Assembly (NCBI GenBank): GCA_963819475.1
Contig: CAWFWE010000004.1
Coordinates: 310,001-374,000 of the forward strand
DNA: 64,000 bases
Source of the DNA: DASUAS01 sp963819475
Lineage (GTDB): Bacteria > Actinomycetota > Acidimicrobiia > IMCC26256 > DASPTH01
Direction: 5' to 3'
Shown here: one piece after another, positions 39,920-48,240 of the stretch
Layout: every line of letters begins with the position of its first letter
How positions within the stretch are numbered: position 1 is the stretch's first letter
Notes under the pieces: model-generated
What the model was told of the DNA's origin: nothing
Seen by the model: only the letters and a program-made list of their open reading frames with translations
Database searches by the model: none
Position numbers and translations under genes: made by a program

Positions 39920-40567
39920 CTACCAGAGCGGGCGCTTTGCCGGGATGCCTTCCCGACGCGGGTACCGATCGTCGGCCGTCGACACCAGCCTCATTCGCGC
40001 CGCGGCCGTCTCGCCGCTGCGCACGCGCTCGGCGGGGCCGAAGCCCAGGATCTCGAGGCCGGCCGCCGGCCAGCGCCGCGCCGAGGACTCGGCCTCGGGC
40101 GGCTCCGTCACCACCAGCGTTCCGCCCGAGCGCAGGAACCCGGCCGCGCATTCGGCTGTGACCGGCGGCGGTCCGAACGACCGGGCCACCACGAGGTCGA
40201 ACCCGTGCCGGAGCACCGGATCCCGGGCGAGCGCCTCGGCCCGGCCGCAGGCGACGGTCAGGCGCTGACCGAGGCCCAACCGGGCGATCGCCTGCTCCAG
40301 GAACCCACATCGGCGCTGCTGTGCATCGAGCAGGCACCCGGTGGCCTCGGGGAACTCGACGGCGAGCACGAGCCCGGGGAGACCGCCGCCACTGCCCAGG
40401 TCGAGGAAATGGCCGGCGAACGGTCCGATGGCCCGGGCCAGCCCGACCGCGTGGCGACGCTGACCTTCGCTGGGGCCGGGGCCGAGGAAGCCGCGTGCAC
40501 GGGCGGCCTCGAGGACGAGCCGCAGCTCGTCGGTTGGGAACGCCGGCTCGGGTCGGGGTTCGACCAT
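39920..40567 (-). CDS. rsmG: 16S rRNA (guanine-N7) methyltransferase RsmG
   Basis: A 215-residue SAM methyltransferase that makes m7G527 in 16S rRNA. It has the GidB core HFLDLGSGGGLPGLVLAVEFPEATGCLLDAQQRRCGFL, then ARSFGPPPVTAECAAGFLRSGGTLVV. ATG at 40567 is chosen 22 bp after jag. The protein is slightly short in the N-terminus (common RsmG begins with a helix before GHFLDLGSG), but the family core is complete. It lies in the usual parA-rsmG-jag order. Confidence 0.93.
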   Translation of the reverse strand: MVEPRPEPAFPTDELRLVLEAARARGFLGPGPSEGQRRHAVGLARAIGPFAGHFLDLGSGGGLPGLVLAVEFPEATGCLLDAQQRRCGFLEQAIARLGLGQRLTVACGRAEALARDPVLRHGFDLVVARSFGPPPVTAECAAGFLRSGGTLVVTEPPEAESSARRWPAAGLEILGFGPAERVRSGETAAARMRLVSTADDRYPRREGIPAKRPLW

Positions 40568-40589
40568 CGAGCCGACCGGGCGAGTGGGA

Positions 40590-41531
40590 TCAGGCCGGTC
40601 GCAGCACGACGCGCCGGCGGGGGTCCTCACCCTCGGACTCGGTGGCGATCCCGTCGATCTCCGCCGCGGTGTCGTGGACCACCTTGCGGTCGCTCGCCGA
40701 CATCGGCTCCAGCGCCTGGGGCTTGCCCGTCTCGAGCACCTTCTCGGCCAGGGAGCGCGTGAACTGCTCCAACGCGGCCCGGCGCTTGGCCCGGTAGCCG
40801 GCGACGTCGACGTGGATGCGCACGCCGTGACCGTCGGTCTGGCGCTGCACGACGGTCCGGACGAGCTCCTCGATGGCGTGCAGGGTCGCGCCCTTCGGCC
40901 CGACGAGCAGCCCGAGGTTGTCGCCCGTGACCTCCACGACCACGACGTCCTCGTCGATCACGCTCTTCGCCCGGGCCCCGAGGTCGAAGGTGTCGACGAG
41001 CCCCTGGGTGAACTTCTCGGCCGCAGCCGCCTGCTCCTCGATCGGTACGTCCTCGATGGTGTCCACGGTGCTCCCCTGCTGCTGGTCGTCGCGCCCGCCG
41101 CCGGCGCCGCTGCTGGCGTCCGGTCGACTCTCACCACGGCGCACGGCGCCGTCGCCACCGGACCGGCCCCCGCGCCGCCGTCGGCTCGACGAGCCGCCTT
41201 CCGACGCGCCGCCGTTGCGTCCGGCTTCGGCCGGTGCGCCCTGCGCACCGCCATTGCCTCGGTTGTTGCCCCCGCTGCCGTTCCCGCCCCGGGGCCGGGT
41301 GTTCGGACCCCGGCCGCCGCGACGCCGCTGGCGCTCCCCCGGCTTCTCGCGTGAAATCGGCTTCACCCGCGCCCGGATGCGTCCCTCGCTGCTCCCGAGT
41401 CGCCCGAGGAAGCCGCTCTTCGGCTGCTCGAGCACCTCGTACTCCACGTCGTCCTCGTCGACACCCAGCTCGTCGAGCGCAGCATCCAGCGCCTCGGCGA
41501 TGGTGCGCCCGGTCGTCTCCACCCACTCCAT
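40590..41531 (-). CDS. jag: Jag/KhpB-type RNA-binding protein
   Basis: A 313-residue protein in three parts. The Jag N-terminal domain is MEWVETTGRTIAEALDAALD to about residue 60 (SGFLGRLGSSEGRI). A long Gly/Arg/Asn-rich linker follows (GGNGSGGNNRGN, RRRRGGRSGG). The C-terminus has a KH domain with VTGDNLGLLVGPKGATLHAIEEL and an R3H domain with DRKVVHDTAAEIDGIATESEGED. It binds RNA and is co-conserved with YidC. ATG at 41531 follows GAGAG and is preceded by yidC on the same strand. Confidence 0.93.
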   Translation of the reverse strand: MEWVETTGRTIAEALDAALDELGVDEDDVEYEVLEQPKSGFLGRLGSSEGRIRARVKPISREKPGERQRRRGGRGPNTRPRGGNGSGGNNRGNGGAQGAPAEAGRNGGASEGGSSSRRRRGGRSGGDGAVRRGESRPDASSGAGGGRDDQQQGSTVDTIEDVPIEEQAAAAEKFTQGLVDTFDLGARAKSVIDEDVVVVEVTGDNLGLLVGPKGATLHAIEELVRTVVQRQTDGHGVRIHVDVAGYRAKRRAALEQFTRSLAEKVLETGKPQALEPMSASDRKVVHDTAAEIDGIATESEGEDPRRRVVLRPA

Positions 41532-41605
41532 GGTGATCGCTCTCTCTTGGTGTTCCGGCGGCACGTGCTCGCCGCCTCTGGTCGGATTGATCGACGCGAC
41601 GAAGG

Positions 41606-42769
41606 TCAGCGTCGTTTGCGCTTCTTGTTGTTGCGGCGGCGCGAGCCCCCGCTCGACGCGCCCGCCGACGCTCCGGCACCCGACGCGGTCCCACCCTTGG
41701 CCGTGGTGCCCTTGGCCGCGGTGCCCTTCGTCGCGCCCCTGGCCGGCGTCCCCTTGGCGGGGGCGTTCTTCCCCGCGGCACCGGACTGCTTCCCGGCCGG
41801 ACGGTCGGCGGTGGGCTTGGTGGTGCCGTTGGCGCCGTTGGGCGCGCCGGCGTCGGCGTCACCGTTGCTGGCCGCGGGCAATTGGAAAAGCTTGCGCAAC
41901 CCGCCCGCGGCGCGCGGGAACGCGGACGTGTCGGTATCGGTGCCCTTCACGTCGATGGCGTCGTCCTTGGCTGCGGACGTGGCGATGGCGGCCTGCCCTG
42001 GTCGCGTGATCTTCCGCATGATGAGCTCCTGCTGGCCCAGGCGCCAGAGGTTGCTCACCAGGAAGTAGAGGACGAGACCGGCCGGGAACTGGAGCGAGAA
42101 GAGACCGAAGCCGATCGGCAGGATCGACGTGATGATCGCCATCTGCGAGTTCATGTTCGGTGCGTTGCGCCGGCTCTGACGCGCCTGGAGGAAGCCGGTC
42201 ACGATCACGAGGCCGACGAGGATGAAGTAGGGAAGCGCGTCGAGGAAACCGCCGGTGACCGCGGTCGCGTGCTGCGACAGGTTCATCCCCAGGAATTCTT
42301 GCGGGTTCGGCAGGCCCAGCTTCGGCCGGTTGCACTGGTTCATGTAGAGATGGCCCTTGGGGCCGGTGCAGAACGCGGCGTAGAGGTCGGACGACTTCGG
42401 GATGTGCTTGTAGGGATCTCGCATCACCCGGAAGAGCGCGAGGAATACCGGTAACTGGACCAGGAGGGGCAGACAACCTGCGAGCGGGTTGATCTTGTTC
42501 TCCTGGTAGAACTTCATCATCTCTTCGTTGAGCTTGGCGCGGTCGTTCTTGTACTTCGCCTGGAGCTTCTTGATCTCGGGCTGCGCGCGTTGCATGGCCA
42601 TCATCGACTTGGCCTGCTTGGCGGTCAGCGGGAACATCACCAGCATCACCAGGACGGTGAGCAGGATGATGGCCACCCCGAGGTTCGGGATGATGCTGTA
42701 GAAGAACGCCAGGATCGCCCCGAAGACGTTGTAGACGGGATCGAACGGCGAGCCAGCGGCGAGGATCAT
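41606..42769 (-). CDS. yidC: Membrane protein insertase YidC
   Basis: A 387-residue insertase of the Oxa1/YidC family with about five spans. It contains VMFPLTAKQAKSMMAMQRAQPEIKKLQAKYKNDRAKLNEEMM, then GCLPLLVQLPVFLALFRVMR, PYFILVGLVIVTGFLQAR, and FSLQFPAGLVLYFLVSN. The C-terminal 90 residues are a Gly/Ala/Lys/Thr-rich tail ending in RRRNNKKRKRR, a basic ribosome-contacting tail. ATG at 42769 is used; GTG at 42793 is possible. The gene follows yidD at short distance. Confidence 0.96.
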   Translation of the reverse strand: MILAAGSPFDPVYNVFGAILAFFYSIIPNLGVAIILLTVLVMLVMFPLTAKQAKSMMAMQRAQPEIKKLQAKYKNDRAKLNEEMMKFYQENKINPLAGCLPLLVQLPVFLALFRVMRDPYKHIPKSSDLYAAFCTGPKGHLYMNQCNRPKLGLPNPQEFLGMNLSQHATAVTGGFLDALPYFILVGLVIVTGFLQARQSRRNAPNMNSQMAIITSILPIGFGLFSLQFPAGLVLYFLVSNLWRLGQQELIMRKITRPGQAAIATSAAKDDAIDVKGTDTDTSAFPRAAGGLRKLFQLPAASNGDADAGAPNGANGTTKPTADRPAGKQSGAAGKNAPAKGTPARGATKGTAAKGTTAKGGTASGAGASAGASSGGSRRRNNKKRKRR

Positions 42770-42773
42770 CGGA

Positions 42774-43070
42774 TCAGCCTTCTTCCGCCGCACCGGCCGG
42801 CGCGGTCAGGGGGGAACGTGTGTTCGGTCGAGGGACGGGGTCGAGCCCGCCCTCGTGCCACGGGTGGCAACGGCCGACGCGGCGCACGGCGAGCCAGGTG
42901 CCGCGGCCGGCACCGTGCACGGCGAGCGCCTCGAGCGCGTACTCCGAGCACGACGGGTGGAAGCGGCAGCGGGGAGGGAGGTGGACGCTGACCAGCCGCC
43001 AGGCGCGGATGGGGAGCATGAGGAGTCGGGCGAGCGGGCTCGGACGCGTGAGCGGCGCGGTGGCGGTCAT
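42774..43070 (-). CDS. yidD: Membrane protein insertion efficiency factor YidD
   Basis: A 98-residue protein that assists YidC. Core motif PIRAWRLVSVHLPPRCRFHPSCSEYALEALAVHG contains the conserved CRFxPSCSxYA, and RVGRCHPWHEGGLDPVP follows. Three cysteines (in RCRFHPSCS and GRCHP) are the invariant ones of the family. ATG at 43070 overlaps the TGA of rnpA. It keeps the widespread rpmH-rnpA-yidD-yidC order. Confidence 0.95.
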   Translation of the reverse strand: MTATAPLTRPSPLARLLMLPIRAWRLVSVHLPPRCRFHPSCSEYALEALAVHGAGRGTWLAVRRVGRCHPWHEGGLDPVPRPNTRSPLTAPAGAAEEG

Positions 43071-43399
43071 CGGGGCTCCTCGCCGGCGACGCGCAGCAAG
43101 GTGGTCACGTGCGCGCGCAGCGTGGGGAAGGGGAGCGTCATGACCGACCGGTCCGCCGCGAACAGATACACACCACCGGGGCGGAGCTCACCGGACGCCA
43201 GCGCCACCGCGGCGCGAAGTCGTCGTCGCGCCCGGTTGCGCTCCACCGCGTTGCCGAAGCGGCGGCCGATGGCGTACGCCACTCGCGGCGGGTCGTCGGA
43301 CCCGTCGGAGAGGTGGCGCAGCGAGACGGGGCCGGATCGGTGCCGGCGGGCCCCCGCGAGGGCCTCGAACGTCGCACGATCGCGAACGCGCCAGATCAG
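43067..43399 (-). CDS. rnpA: Ribonuclease P protein component
   Basis: The protein subunit of RNase P, which helps the catalytic RNA mature tRNA 5' ends. The basic core is present: RVRDRATFEALAGARRHRSGPVSLRHL, then VAYAIGRRFGNAVERNRARRRLRAAV with the RNR motif. The 110-residue size assumes a CTG start at 43399 that overlaps the rpmH TGA (CTGA); no ATG, GTG or TTG lies between that point and the core. The frame remains open upstream through all of rpmH to TTG 43600, giving a 177-residue alternative as in Thermus. The true start is unresolved. Confidence 0.88.
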   Translation of the reverse strand: MIWRVRDRATFEALAGARRHRSGPVSLRHLSDGSDDPPRVAYAIGRRFGNAVERNRARRRLRAAVALASGELRPGGVYLFAADRSVMTLPFPTLRAHVTTLLRVAGEEPR

Positions 43400-43530
43400 G
43401 CCGAGAGACGCTTGCGACCGCGGGCGCGACGCGCTCGGAGTACGGCACGCCCTCCCTTGGTGCGCATGCGGAGTCGAAACCCGTGGGTCTTGGCGCGCTT
43501 GCGAGTGTTCGGTTGGTACGTGCGCTTCAA
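43396..43530 (-). CDS. rpmH: 50S ribosomal protein bL34
   Basis: Ribosomal protein L34, 44 residues: MKRTYQPNTRKRAKTHGFRL and onward to RRARGRKRLSA, the full family pattern. The TTG start at 43530 has AGGAGG seven bases upstream. It lies next to the origin, divergent from dnaA, and is immediately followed by rnpA. Confidence 0.97.
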   Translation of the reverse strand: MKRTYQPNTRKRAKTHGFRLRMRTKGGRAVLRARRARGRKRLSA

Positions 43531-43600
43531 CGAAGAGCCTCCTTGAGGCGGCCGCGCGCGGCCCGAGGTCGGGGACCGCGCGGGAGGCGGAAACCGCCAA

Positions 43601-43900
43601 GTGTACGGCCCCGGTCGTGAACCGTGCAACGCGGAGCGCAGTCTGGGGAAAACCCCCGCGACCCCTTGTCGCACAAGGAAGCCGGTGCTACGTTGCGCGC
43701 TTCGCCCGGCGGCGGCCGGCCGGGTGCGCTTCCCCGGTGTGTGACAGCTCCACCCGGCCGACACGTGCACCACTCTTGCAACGATCTCCACACCTGTGGA
43801 CGCTCTTGTGGACAACTTTTTCCCGGTACGGCGGACGCGTCGCAGCGGACAGTACTCGGCGGGGGCCGCTCACAGGTGGCCGAGAGAAGAACGGTGACCG
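43601..43900. other. oriC part 1: rpmH-dnaA intergenic region with DnaA boxes
   Basis: A gene-free stretch of about 370 bp between rpmH and dnaA. It contains TTGTGGACAA at 43806-43815 (exact TGTGGACAA, reverse of the actinobacterial DnaA box), a near match CTGTGGACG at 43794-43802, and a run of T (AACTTTTTCCC) after it, a local A+T island that might unwind. The dnaA promoter must lie here as well. No coding sequence is evident. Confidence 0.6.
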
Positions 43901-45313
43901 TTGACGGCCGACGACATCTGGGACCAGGGTTCCGCGACGCTCCGAGACCAGCTCGCGCCTGCAACCTGGGCGGCGTGGTTCCACGGGGTGCGCCCCCTCG
44001 GCTACGACGGTGACGCCCTCCTCCTGAGCGTCCCGAGCTCGCTCGCGGCCGAGCGCATCCGCTCCAGCTACTCCGGGATGCTCACCGACGCCATCCGCGA
44101 CTCCACCGGTGTCTCCGTGCGCGTCGAGTTGCTCGTGGAGACCGCGCCGAAGGTGCGCGAGTCCCTCGCGTTGGCGCCCCCGCCGGTCATGGTCGTGGTG
44201 GAGGAGCACGAGCCCGACCCGCTGAGCGGCATGCCGCTCGGCGACACCGACGACAAGGGCGCCGCCACCTGGGCGTCGGGCACGCTGAACTCCCGCTACA
44301 CGTTCGACCAGTTCGTCATCGGCGCGTCCAACCGGTTCGCGCACGCCGCCGCACTCTCCGTCGCGGAGAGCCCCGGGCGGTCCTACAACCCGCTGTTCAT
44401 CTACGGCCCCGCCGGTCTGGGCAAGACCCATCTCCTGCACGCGATCGGGCACCACGTCCGCACGGTCTTCCGCAACAAGCGGGTGCGGTACGTGTCCACC
44501 GAGACGTTCATGAACGAGTTCGTCGACGCCATCCGGGCCAAGGAGATGCCGAGCTTCAAGCGGCGCTACCGCGACCTCGACGTCCTCCTGATCGACGACA
44601 TCCAGTTCCTCGAGCGCACGCAAGAGCTCCAGGAGGAGTTCTTCCACACGTTCAACCAGCTGCACAGCGAGGGTGGTCAGATCGTCATCTCGTCCGACCG
44701 GGCGCCGAAGTCGATCGCCAGCCTGGAGGACCGTCTCCGCACCCGCTTCGAGTGGGGCCTCATCACCGACGTCCAACCGCCGGAGTTCGAGACCCGCCTC
44801 GCCATCCTCCGCAAGAAAGCCGAGTCCGAGCACCTCGGGGGTATCCCGCCGGAGGTCCTGGCCTTCATCGCCACCAACATCAGCGACAACATCCGGGAGC
44901 TCGAGGGCGCCCTCATCCGGGTCGCCGCCTACTCGAGCCTCAACCGGGCCGAGCTCTCGGAGGAGATCGCCCAGAAGGTCCTCGCCGATCTGCTTCCCCC
45001 CACCACACCCCGGGTCATCACCCCCGAGCTGATCCTCGACGAGACCGCCAAGATGTTCGGGTGGACGGTCGACGACATCTGCGGCAAGAGTCGCCGGCGG
45101 CCTCTCGTCACCGCCCGCCAGACCGGCATGTACGTGATCCGCGAGCTCACCGACCTGAGCTACCCGCGCATCGCCGAGGCGTTCGGAGGCCGTGACCACA
45201 CCACGGTGATGTACGCCGTCGACAAGATCAAACAGCAGATGACCGAGCGGCACGTCATCTTCGACCAGGTGAACGACCTGATCTCCCGCATTCGGCTCGG
45301 GAGCAGTGGATAA
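43901..45313 (+). CDS. dnaA: Chromosomal replication initiator DnaA
   Basis: A 470-residue AAA+ initiator protein. Domain I (1-90) starts MTADDIWDQGSATLRDQLAP. A short domain II linker is acidic. Domain III has Walker A GPAGLGKTH at 169-176, DVLLIDDIQFL (Walker B) and the sensor region. Domain IV ends with GGRDHTTVMYAVDKI, the DnaA-box-binding signature. TTG at 43901 is used; it agrees with the domain I length and with TTG starts known for relatives. It lies divergent from rpmH and before dnaN, in the classical order. Confidence 0.98.
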   Translation: MTADDIWDQGSATLRDQLAPATWAAWFHGVRPLGYDGDALLLSVPSSLAAERIRSSYSGMLTDAIRDSTGVSVRVELLVETAPKVRESLALAPPPVMVVVEEHEPDPLSGMPLGDTDDKGAATWASGTLNSRYTFDQFVIGASNRFAHAAALSVAESPGRSYNPLFIYGPAGLGKTHLLHAIGHHVRTVFRNKRVRYVSTETFMNEFVDAIRAKEMPSFKRRYRDLDVLLIDDIQFLERTQELQEEFFHTFNQLHSEGGQIVISSDRAPKSIASLEDRLRTRFEWGLITDVQPPEFETRLAILRKKAESEHLGGIPPEVLAFIATNISDNIRELEGALIRVAAYSSLNRAELSEEIAQKVLADLLPPTTPRVITPELILDETAKMFGWTVDDICGKSRRRPLVTARQTGMYVIRELTDLSYPRIAEAFGGRDHTTVMYAVDKIKQQMTERHVIFDQVNDLISRIRLGSSG

Positions 45314-45518
45314 TGCTGTGGAGCCCTGGGGACAGTCACTCGTGAATCTGGGGAGAACTGCACGACCCCGTATGTCTCCGCCGTGCACGTGTGGACAACG
45401 GTGGAGAACCGGGGGATGAAGATTCGGGTCCTGGCCTGCACGAACGGCGGTCCGTCCCCAATCCACAAGCCCTACAACGACTACACGAAGATCTCATAGT
45501 TCTTCGTAGGAGGCCGGA
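45305..45518. other. oriC part 2: dnaA-dnaN intergenic region with DnaA boxes
   Basis: The 205-bp gap between dnaA and dnaN carries an exact TGTGGACAA at 45390-45398, AGTGGATAA (one mismatch) at the dnaA stop (45305-45313), and a weak CAATCCACA at 45459-45467. An imperfect inverted repeat (CTACACGAAGA..TCTTCGTAG) lies just before the dnaN Shine-Dalgarno. The region is short compared with typical origins, so boxes in the rpmH-dnaA gap probably contribute. The exact origin is not provable here. Confidence 0.65.
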
Positions 45519-46622
45519 GTGAAGTTTCGTTGCGAGCGTGACACCCTCGCCGACGCCGTGGCGACCGCCCAACGGGCCGTGGCCTCGCGCACCGGAGCGA
45601 TGCCGGTGCTGTCGGGACTGCGGGTGACGCTGACGCCGGGATCGCTGGAGCTGGTGGGCACCGACCTCGAGCTCACGATCCGGGTGCGGATCCCGGCCGA
45701 CACCGACGGCGAGGGCAGCGCGGTCGTCCCGGCCCGGCTGTTCTCCGAGATCGTGCGCCAGCTCGACGGCGACACCGTGTCGGTGGAACTGGCCGATGAC
45801 GACGCCCGAATCGAAGCGGGACGCTTCGCCACCACCCTGCGCACCTTGTCGGCGGCGGAGTTCCCACGCCTGCCCGAGGTGAGCGAGGGCGGCGTGCGGG
45901 TCGAGGCCGCGGCCTTCGCCGAGGCGCTGCGCCAGGTGGTGCCCGGTGCTTCCCGTGACGACGCCCGCCCGATCCTGACGGGTGTGCTTCTCACCGCCTC
46001 CGCCGGCGGGCTGCGCCTCGTGGCCACCGACTCGTACCGGTTGGCGCTGCGCGACCTGCAGGGCGTCAGCATGCTCGAGGAGGGCCAGAAGGTCCTGGTG
46101 GCGGCCAAGGGCCTGGGCGAGGTGCAGCGGCTGCTCTCGAGCGAGACGGGCGAGATCGACGTCGTGCTGGGCGAGCGCGAGGTCGTCTTCCGCGTTGGCG
46201 GCACGGAGGTCACCACCCGGCTGATCGAGGGCGACTTCCCGAACTACCAGCAGCTCATCCCGAGCGGGTACCCGAACCGGCTCACGGTGTCGCGGGACGC
46301 CCTGCAGGCGGCGGTCAACCGTGTGCGCCTGGTCGGTCAGAGCAAGGACACCGCTCCGATCCGCTTGGGCATGGCCGCGGAGGGCCTGGAGCTGTCGGCG
46401 ATCGCGCAGGACGTCGGTGAGGCCCACGAGTCGGTCGAGGCGAAGTACGAGGGCACCGACCTCACGGTGGCGTTCAACTCGCAGTTCCTGCTCGACGGCA
46501 TCGACGCGGCCGCGTCCGACGAGGTCGTGATCGAGTCGATCGACCCGCTCAAGCCGGCGGTGATGAAGGCCACCGACTCGGCCGATTTCCTCTATCTGCT
46601 CATGCCGGTGCGGATCGCGTGA
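45519..46622 (+). CDS. dnaN: DNA polymerase III beta subunit (sliding clamp)
   Basis: The ring-shaped processivity clamp, 367 residues, with the threefold beta-clamp fold: MKFRCERDTLADAVATAQRAVASRT, GLRLVATDSYRLALRDL, and a typical ending of YLLMPVRIA. GTG at 45519 follows GTAGGAGG. It lies between oriC and recF. NucS with its LDLRLF tail may dock on this clamp. Confidence 0.97.
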   Translation: MKFRCERDTLADAVATAQRAVASRTGAMPVLSGLRVTLTPGSLELVGTDLELTIRVRIPADTDGEGSAVVPARLFSEIVRQLDGDTVSVELADDDARIEAGRFATTLRTLSAAEFPRLPEVSEGGVRVEAAAFAEALRQVVPGASRDDARPILTGVLLTASAGGLRLVATDSYRLALRDLQGVSMLEEGQKVLVAAKGLGEVQRLLSSETGEIDVVLGEREVVFRVGGTEVTTRLIEGDFPNYQQLIPSGYPNRLTVSRDALQAAVNRVRLVGQSKDTAPIRLGMAAEGLELSAIAQDVGEAHESVEAKYEGTDLTVAFNSQFLLDGIDAAASDEVVIESIDPLKPAVMKATDSADFLYLLMPVRIA

Positions 46623-46623
46623 C

Positions 46624-47724
46624 GTGTACCTGGCGTCGCTCTGGCTGACCGACTTCCGCTGCTACGAGGAGGCCACCCTCCGGTTCCCCTCGGGGGTGAC
46701 CGTGATCTCCGGTGCCAACGCCCAGGGCAAGACCAGCCTGCTCGAGGCCGTGGGCTGGGCGGCGACCGGCAAGTCGTTCCGGGGGGTCCCCGACGCCGCG
46801 TTGGTACGGAGCGGCGCCGAGGCCGCGATCCTGCGGGCCGAGGTGGTCGACGGGGCCCGGGTGCAGCTGCTGGAGGCCGAGATCCGCGCCGCGGGCCGCA
46901 ACCGGGTGCAGCTCAACCGCCACCCGCTCCAGCGCGCCCGCGACCTGCTCGGCCTCATGCGGGTCACGGTGTTCGCCCCCGACGACCTGCAGCTGGTGAA
47001 GGGCGGTCCCGCCGGCCGCCGTGACTACCTCGATGACCTCCTCGTGGCCATCTCGCCCCGCTACGAGGCGGCCCGGAGCGACTACGAGCGGGTCCTGAAA
47101 CAGCGCAATGCCTTGCTGCGGGGCGGCCTGCGGGGCGACGACGCCGCCAGCACGCTGGAGGTGTTCGACCTCCAGCTCGCGGCGGCGGGCGCGGAGCTGG
47201 CCCGGGGCCGGCTGAAGCTCCTCGAACGGCTGGTCCCGGCGGTGGCCGAGGCCTACGCCGAGCTGGCGGGCGCCCGCACCCCGATCACCACCTCGTACGA
47301 AGCGGAATGGGCCGACGACGGGCTCGACGGCGCGCTCGACCAGGCGCTGCTCGATGCGTTCGCGTCCCACCGGCGGGCCGAGGTCGACCGGGGGCTCACC
47401 CTGGTGGGCCCGCACCGGGACGAGTGGCGCCTGCTCGTCGGTGGGCTCGAGAGTCGCACGCACGCGTCGCAGGGGGAACAGCGCACGCTCGCCCTCGCGC
47501 TGCGGCTGGGTGGGCACCGCCTGTGTGCCGAGCTCACCGGCAGCTCACCGGTGTTGTTGCTCGACGACGTCTTCAGCGAGCTCGACGACCAGCGTTCGGT
47601 CGCGCTCGTTGCGCATCTCGACGCCGGCCAGACGTTGGTGACGACTGCGGGCGCAGTGCCGCGGGGCATCTCCGCCGACCGCATGCTGCGCGTCGACGCC
47701 GGCCGCGTCGAAGAGGCGGCGTGA
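46624..47724 (+). CDS. recF: DNA replication and repair protein RecF
   Basis: A 366-residue SMC-like ATPase that loads RecA at gaps. Start YLASLWLTDFRCYEEA is typical. Walker A GANAQGKTS is at 30-38, the signature is HASQGEQRTLALALRL and Walker B is VLLLDDVFSELDDQR. GTG at 46624 begins almost directly after the dnaN stop. It is followed by dciA. Confidence 0.95.
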   Translation: MYLASLWLTDFRCYEEATLRFPSGVTVISGANAQGKTSLLEAVGWAATGKSFRGVPDAALVRSGAEAAILRAEVVDGARVQLLEAEIRAAGRNRVQLNRHPLQRARDLLGLMRVTVFAPDDLQLVKGGPAGRRDYLDDLLVAISPRYEAARSDYERVLKQRNALLRGGLRGDDAASTLEVFDLQLAAAGAELARGRLKLLERLVPAVAEAYAELAGARTPITTSYEAEWADDGLDGALDQALLDAFASHRRAEVDRGLTLVGPHRDEWRLLVGGLESRTHASQGEQRTLALALRLGGHRLCAELTGSSPVLLLDDVFSELDDQRSVALVAHLDAGQTLVTTAGAVPRGISADRMLRVDAGRVEEAA

Positions 47725-47756
47725 GCGTGAGCGAATGCCCGATGAAGAAGGCGTGA

Positions 47757-48062
47757 ATGGCGCGCTACGCCGACGACGAACCGGTGCGGTTGGCCGACGC
47801 GCTCGCCGCGGTCGGGTCGGAGCTCGGCCTCCCGCCCGGGAACGCGCACGGTGACCTCGACGCGCACTGGAACGAGGTGGTCGGCGACGACGTCGCGGCC
47901 CACGCACGGCTGGTGTCGGTGCGCGACGGTGTGCTCACGGTGGCCGTCGACGACCCCATCTGGGCGACCCAGTTGCGCTACCTCGAGACCGCGGTCGTGG
48001 AGCGGGCGACGGCCGTCGTCGGCGCCGGTCTGGTGACCTCGTTGCGCGTGCGCGTGGGGTAG
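47757..48062 (+). CDS. DciA-type helicase loader (DUF721)
   Basis: A 101-residue DUF721 protein. The KH-like region ARLADAL.. LDAHWNEVVGDDVAAHARLVSVRDGVLTVAVDDPIWATQLRYLE is typical of DciA, the ancestral factor that loads DnaB in bacteria lacking DnaC/DnaI. Its place between recF and gyrB matches Rv0004. ATG at 47757 is used; the gene is slightly shorter than usual in the N-terminus. Together with dnaB and dnaA in this window it makes a complete initiation set. Confidence 0.9.
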   Translation: MARYADDEPVRLADALAAVGSELGLPPGNAHGDLDAHWNEVVGDDVAAHARLVSVRDGVLTVAVDDPIWATQLRYLETAVVERATAVVGAGLVTSLRVRVG

Positions 48063-48114
48063 CGCGAGGGCTCGAAATCGGTCCGAACACCACCGGTTCG
48101 GAGCCCTCGTCTGG

Positions 48115-48240
48115 TACAATGACAACACCAGATTTCAGTGCTCTGACCTGCGGTTTTGCCGATTTTTCGGACCCGGTCGGACACCCTTCCCCCAACCGTC
48201 CGTCCGGCCTCCGGTCGGAGAGTGAACGAGGTACGCGCGC
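48115..48240 (+). promoter_or_regulatory. gyrB promoter and leader
   Basis: TACAAT at 48115-48120 is a good -10; the -35 is not evident. A leader of about 115 bases follows to GTG 48241, rich in T-runs (GCCGATTTTTCGG can fold a small hairpin). A GAGG lies seven bases before the GTG. Supercoiling-sensitive gyr promoters often have such leaders; no operator is recognised. Confidence 0.45.
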
